Of a stretch of 64,000 nucleotides of DNA, positions 60,928 to 64,000 are shown piece after piece. The stretch covers positions 3,163,314 to 3,227,313 of the forward strand of contig NC_066602.1 in assembly GCF_905475345.1 (NCBI RefSeq), given 5' to 3'. The notes under the pieces were generated by a model that was not told the origin of the DNA, searched no databases, and saw only the letters and a list, made by a program, of their open reading frames with translations. Numbering within the stretch: position 1 is the first letter of the stretch; every line of letters begins with the position of its first letter. Origin of the DNA: Vespula vulgaris (taxonomy: Eukaryota; Arthropoda; Insecta; Hymenoptera; Vespidae). The position numbers and the translations under genes were made by a program.

Positions 60928-63900
60928 CTATAATATAGGAAATATTACTTTTTTATATAACAAATTTAAAAAAAATAGCGTTTAATTATATAAGTGTTAG
61001 AACAATCACTTACCGAATTTGGATTATTTAAGAATTTGCTTGATTGTTCATCGTTATCCTGGATATTTTTCAAGGCCTTTCTTGATTCCGTTCCTGTTTC
61101 TATTATATTTCTTTCAGGAACCTCTTGTAAAACTTGCAATGTAATGTTCTAGGAACGAATTGTATTTGTATAATAATATACATAATGATATCACGATTAA
61201 AGAATTTTCTATACCTTTATTGTATTGGCTACAACTGCTTTTATATGATCACTGCTATATGAATCATTCGTAAATGTTTCCATTAAAGTAAGATAAGTCT
61301 TGTTCATAATATACTTGATTTCTTTATTTTTGTTTTCTTTCTGTGAATGAATTTAATAAAATATTATGAATTATTCAAATAACTGATAATTATACCATAA
61401 AATGTTTTAAAGATACCATATTAATTCCAGTCATAGCACTATCAACTTTTGCAGCAAGTTCGGAAATTTTATTTTTCAGTTCTGCATTGTCTCTTTCATA
61501 TTCGTTTTGGGACTTTTTGTACTTTTCTATATCTTCCAATTTTGTAAATAATTCATCATTTTTATTACTCAATGATATTTCAAGAACTTTAATTTTATCA
61601 TTTAATTCTTTATTAATACTGGATAAAGATACTTTCTCTTCCTCTAATGTCTTAGCAAATTCTACACTTTTCAATAATGACTCTGTGAAACAATCATAAC
61701 TTTATTTTGGTTTTGTAATAATGTTGTAAAAAAAGAAAAATGCATAAAAAGGTTAATTTAATTACCCTTTAAATATTTTACTTCATTTTCTAATTCAACA
61801 ATTTCTTTCCTTATTTTGGATAAATCAGATAAATGTTCACAACAAACATCTTTTTCGACATCTGTTGTGTTTAATAATTCTTTGTTTTTAGCACCACTTT
61901 GTGATGTATTCATAGTTAATAATAATTTCAAGGTATCTTCCATTGTTGCATCTTTCGTTGAAGATGCATTTTGTAATTCCAAAATATGGAACTAGAAGAC
62001 ATAAAAAAATAAGTACTAAGATAATACGTATGTACATGATTACATGATTTATCAGTATAATTACCTTATCAAGTACTTTTTGTACATTATCAGCTATTTT
62101 GGACATTCCCATTCTGAGCTCGGCATTTGCCATTCTAGTTTCTGACAAAAGCATATTTAAACTTGGGTCAATTACAGTAGATACAGCTTGGGTTACAGGC
62201 TGTGGTTGTAAGGAATACATTTGACCATTTGATGTTATATAATTTGACTAGAATGATGCAAATGTCATAATTTTTTATTAATAATACAAGAAAAAAAAAT
62301 CATATTAAAAAGTAAATCCGAATTACTTGTAGTTGTGAAGCAGGCCATGGAGATGTAAACGCGGCAGTAGGAATTAATGGTTTAGAGATAATGGGGTTTG
62401 TCGAAGGCACGTTATTTTTCGATTTCGTTACTTTGCAAGTACTTTGTGTTATACTCCCAGATGTTTCCTGTGTCATATGTTTTTTTTGTAATGACACTTC
62501 TAATGATTCTGTCTGAAAAAGAACATTTCTTAAATTTAAATCATCTTACAATACCATATGTAATATATAATGATCATATATTTTTTTTTCTTTTATTTTT
62601 TTATTAAAATAATACAATATAATTTTTTTACCTTTTTCTGTCGTGGTGATTTTTGTGGTGAGTCATCCTACAAATACATATCTTTGATCATATAAGTTGT
62701 AAGATATATTATACTTATTACTTTTAAATACCTCTGTATCTTCAGAATCTGTAGTTGTCGATGTCTGCATCTTTGGAAGAATCGATTGACCCATTTTAGC
62801 CATTCTTGAAAGCAATGAAGCTTTGCCAGATACTGTAGGTTTAGACAAAGAGTATTGTTCTTCTGAGTCTTGTATATTCGTTACTTCTATCTCCATCAAA
62901 ATATCTTTATCTTTTGGAAAACCTGGACCTAAACTGATCTATTTAAGAGACTAATTATTATTGCAGTATAAGTTTTTCACAAATATATTATCTCAGCACA
63001 ACTAATAATGAAAACAATATATAAAGTACCTGTTTACTAGGAGGTAAAAATAAAATCCTTTTTAATTCTTTACTAATTCCTACAAGAGTTTTTTCCCAAC
63101 TATCGTCCATTGATATATTTACCGTCATTGTTTGTAACGACGAATAATTTATTTTACATGGCTGCACAATATCTGTACTAATAAAATATTTCATAGATAC
63201 ACTGGATCCTTCTTTTGTAACTTTTTCTTTAGTAACAGCTGTTAAATCTTGATAGATTACATTATCTATTTTGTCTTCCTTTGAAAAATATTTAGCTATA
63301 CCTATTTCTCTTGCAAATTCGATACAAGCATCATTACTTTCAAATAAGATTGACCAATTTTCATTATTGTCATCATAATAAGTGGAATAATTATTAATTT
63401 GAACGGTATATGTAAACTTTCTCGTTATGGTAACTATTGAGACATATTCTTGTTTGGTTTTATATAAAATTATTTGATATATTCTAGCAGAAACATTCCC
63501 TGTTAACGCTATTCCAAGTTTACCAATAGAAATATATTGTCCATTTTGCCTACGAATAATTAATTAACAATACTAATAAATAAATTTTAAATTGAAATAA
63601 AAAATATATATATATGAGAATAAACGTACAATTTATAAGCATGAATAGCTTTCGCAATAATAACTTCTGTTTTAGTAGAGGAAGGAGTAGATAAACTGTT
63701 ACGCTTGTTACTAGATTTTTTTTGACCTGGCTGTTTTATTACACAGGATATATCTTGATCTTTTGTATAATTTCCAAAAATAGCAGCTAAGTTAGATCTA
63801 AAAACAAAAGAAACAAAAACAAAGAATATAAAAAGAAACAAAAAAAAAATAATTAACATCATTATCACATTATATATGTAAATTAAGAGTAATAGGTTAA

Positions 63901-64000
63901 ATGTTAAAATAATAGTATATATTTATTTACCCGGCTCCAGGTACAAAATCTTCATCTTCATTCTTAAATATTTTCTCGATATTTGGCAATTGATCGTCCG
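60853..64000 (-). CDS. FKBP15: FKBP15 (WAFL) homologue, 5' end beyond window
   Basis: FKBP15 is an endosome-associated protein that links to WASP/actin and microtubules. Twelve exons in transcription order: 64000-63931 (partial), 63797-63630, 63549-63030, 62938-62732, 62667-62632, 62512-62327, 62247-62065, 61991-61766, 61682-61417, 61340-61215, 61148-61014 and 60927-60853, all GT-AG and in phase, about 731 residues. The N-terminal WH1-like region is clear (SNLAAIFG, AKAIHAYKL, NNYSTYYDDNNENWSILFES; human NNYSTFYDDQRQNWSIMFES). An FKBP-like segment follows but is shortened and lacks most catalytic positions. After it come SRMAKMGQSILP, a coiled coil, and the C-terminal IMNKTYLTL helix (human KIMNQVFQSL). 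The first visible residues align near the human N terminus, so only a small part is missing. Confidence 0.92.
61014..61148 (-). CDS. FKBP15: FKBP15 penultimate exon
   Basis: 45 codons with NITLQVLQEVPE (human MVTLQLLNQQEQ) and a polar tail. Confidence 0.88.
61215..61340 (-). CDS. FKBP15: FKBP15 exon: conserved C-terminal helix
   Basis: This exon encodes YIMNKTYLTLMETF and HIKAVVANTIK, equivalent to human KIMNQVFQSL and ILGTIMNTIK. Confidence 0.92.
61417..61682 (-). CDS. FKBP15: FKBP15 exon: coiled coil with alternative donor
   Basis: 88 codons of Lys/Glu/Leu-rich heptads. A second in-frame donor would extend the exon to 61396. Confidence 0.85.
61766..61991 (-). CDS. FKBP15: FKBP15 exon: coiled coil
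   Basis: Begins FHILELQNAS and ends with IRKEIVELENEVKYLK. It leaves one base of the next codon. Confidence 0.9.
62065..62247 (-). CDS. FKBP15: FKBP15 exon: start of coiled coil
   Basis: This exon encodes MLLSETRMANAELRMGMSKI, equivalent to FLMTEARQHNTEIRMAVSKV of the human protein. Confidence 0.92.
62327..62512 (-). CDS. FKBP15: FKBP15 exon: linker
   Basis: A Ser/Thr/Pro-rich linker of 62 codons, phase 0 on both sides. Confidence 0.85.
62632..62667 (-). CDS. FKBP15: FKBP15 36-nt microexon
   Basis: Twelve codons (DDSPQKSPRQKK), a basic Ser-Pro stretch with good splice borders and zero phase on both sides, so it can be skipped without a frameshift. Confidence 0.8.
62732..62938 (-). CDS. FKBP15: FKBP15 exon: end of FKBP-like region
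   Basis: This exon encodes ILMEIEVTNIQ (human LVFEVEVRRV) and LLSRMAKMGQSILPK (human LISRMAKMGQPMLPI). Confidence 0.93.
63030..63549 (-). CDS. FKBP15: FKBP15 exon: WH1-like plus FKBP-like region
   Basis: The 520-nt exon encodes NGQYISIGKLG, YSTYYDDNNENWSILFES and then the degenerate FKBP segment ending ELKRILFLPPSKQ. Confidence 0.93.
63630..63797 (-). CDS. FKBP15: FKBP15 exon: SNLAAIFG region
   Basis: This exon encodes SNLAAIFGNYTKDQD and IIAKAIHAYKL, matching ARLASLFG and VATAVHAYRY of human FKBP15. Confidence 0.92.
63931..64000 (-). CDS. FKBP15: FKBP15 exon (first visible, partial)
   Basis: This exon encodes DDQLPNIEKIFKNEDEDF ahead of the split codon and donor GTAAAT. The start codon lies beyond 64000. 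Confidence 0.85.

Overview
This window is nuclear DNA from an insect, most likely a hymenopteran (bee, wasp or ant). The evidence is a eukaryotic tRNA with internal promoter boxes, short AT-rich introns with GT-AG borders, three genes whose proteins are clearly animal, and a dense load of simple repeats. The species cannot be fixed from the sequence alone.

Layout. A tRNA-Thr(AGT) gene lies at 32-105 (+). The gene for nucleoporin Nup88 (Drosophila mbo) follows on the + strand. I reconstructed 13 coding exons from 581 to 57312, all with matching phases and GT-AG borders, giving 707 residues, close to the family's usual length. The gene is split in two: the first two exons carry only 380 coding bases and are followed by introns of 42,623 bp and 10,732 bp, while the other 11 exons fit in 3.0 kb (54316-57312) with introns of 67-268 bp. 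Convergent to it, on the - strand (57872-59919), is a five-exon gene for a 525-residue protein with an N-terminal FAR1-like / ZSWIM3-type zinc-binding region and a C-terminal coiled coil. Upstream of that on the same strand is the FKBP15 (WAFL) gene, 12 exons from 60853 past the right edge; only its extreme 5' end is missing.

The first 54 kb, apart from the tRNA and three small Nup88 coding pieces, holds no protein gene that I can support. It is packed with microsatellites: (CT)n/(GA)n, (TA)n, (GAA)n, (CGT)n, and tetra- and pentanucleotide arrays. Between them are islands of ordinary, repeat-poor sequence, several with homeodomain-like TAAT cores, an octamer-type ATTTGCAT within a dyad, and one perfect 11-bp hairpin. 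Long open frames in this part are translations of repeats. At about 54.2 kb the texture changes abruptly to compact, AT-rich housekeeping gene sequence almost free of microsatellites.

How the genes work together: Nup88 belongs to the cytoplasmic side of the nuclear pore, FKBP15 to endosome and actin trafficking, and the FAR1-like protein is probably a nuclear DNA-binding factor. They are neighbours but not an obvious functional unit. The most interesting question is why a housekeeping nucleoporin carries over 53 kb of intron. A plausible but unproven answer is that the introns host long-range regulatory elements or unannotated transcripts.
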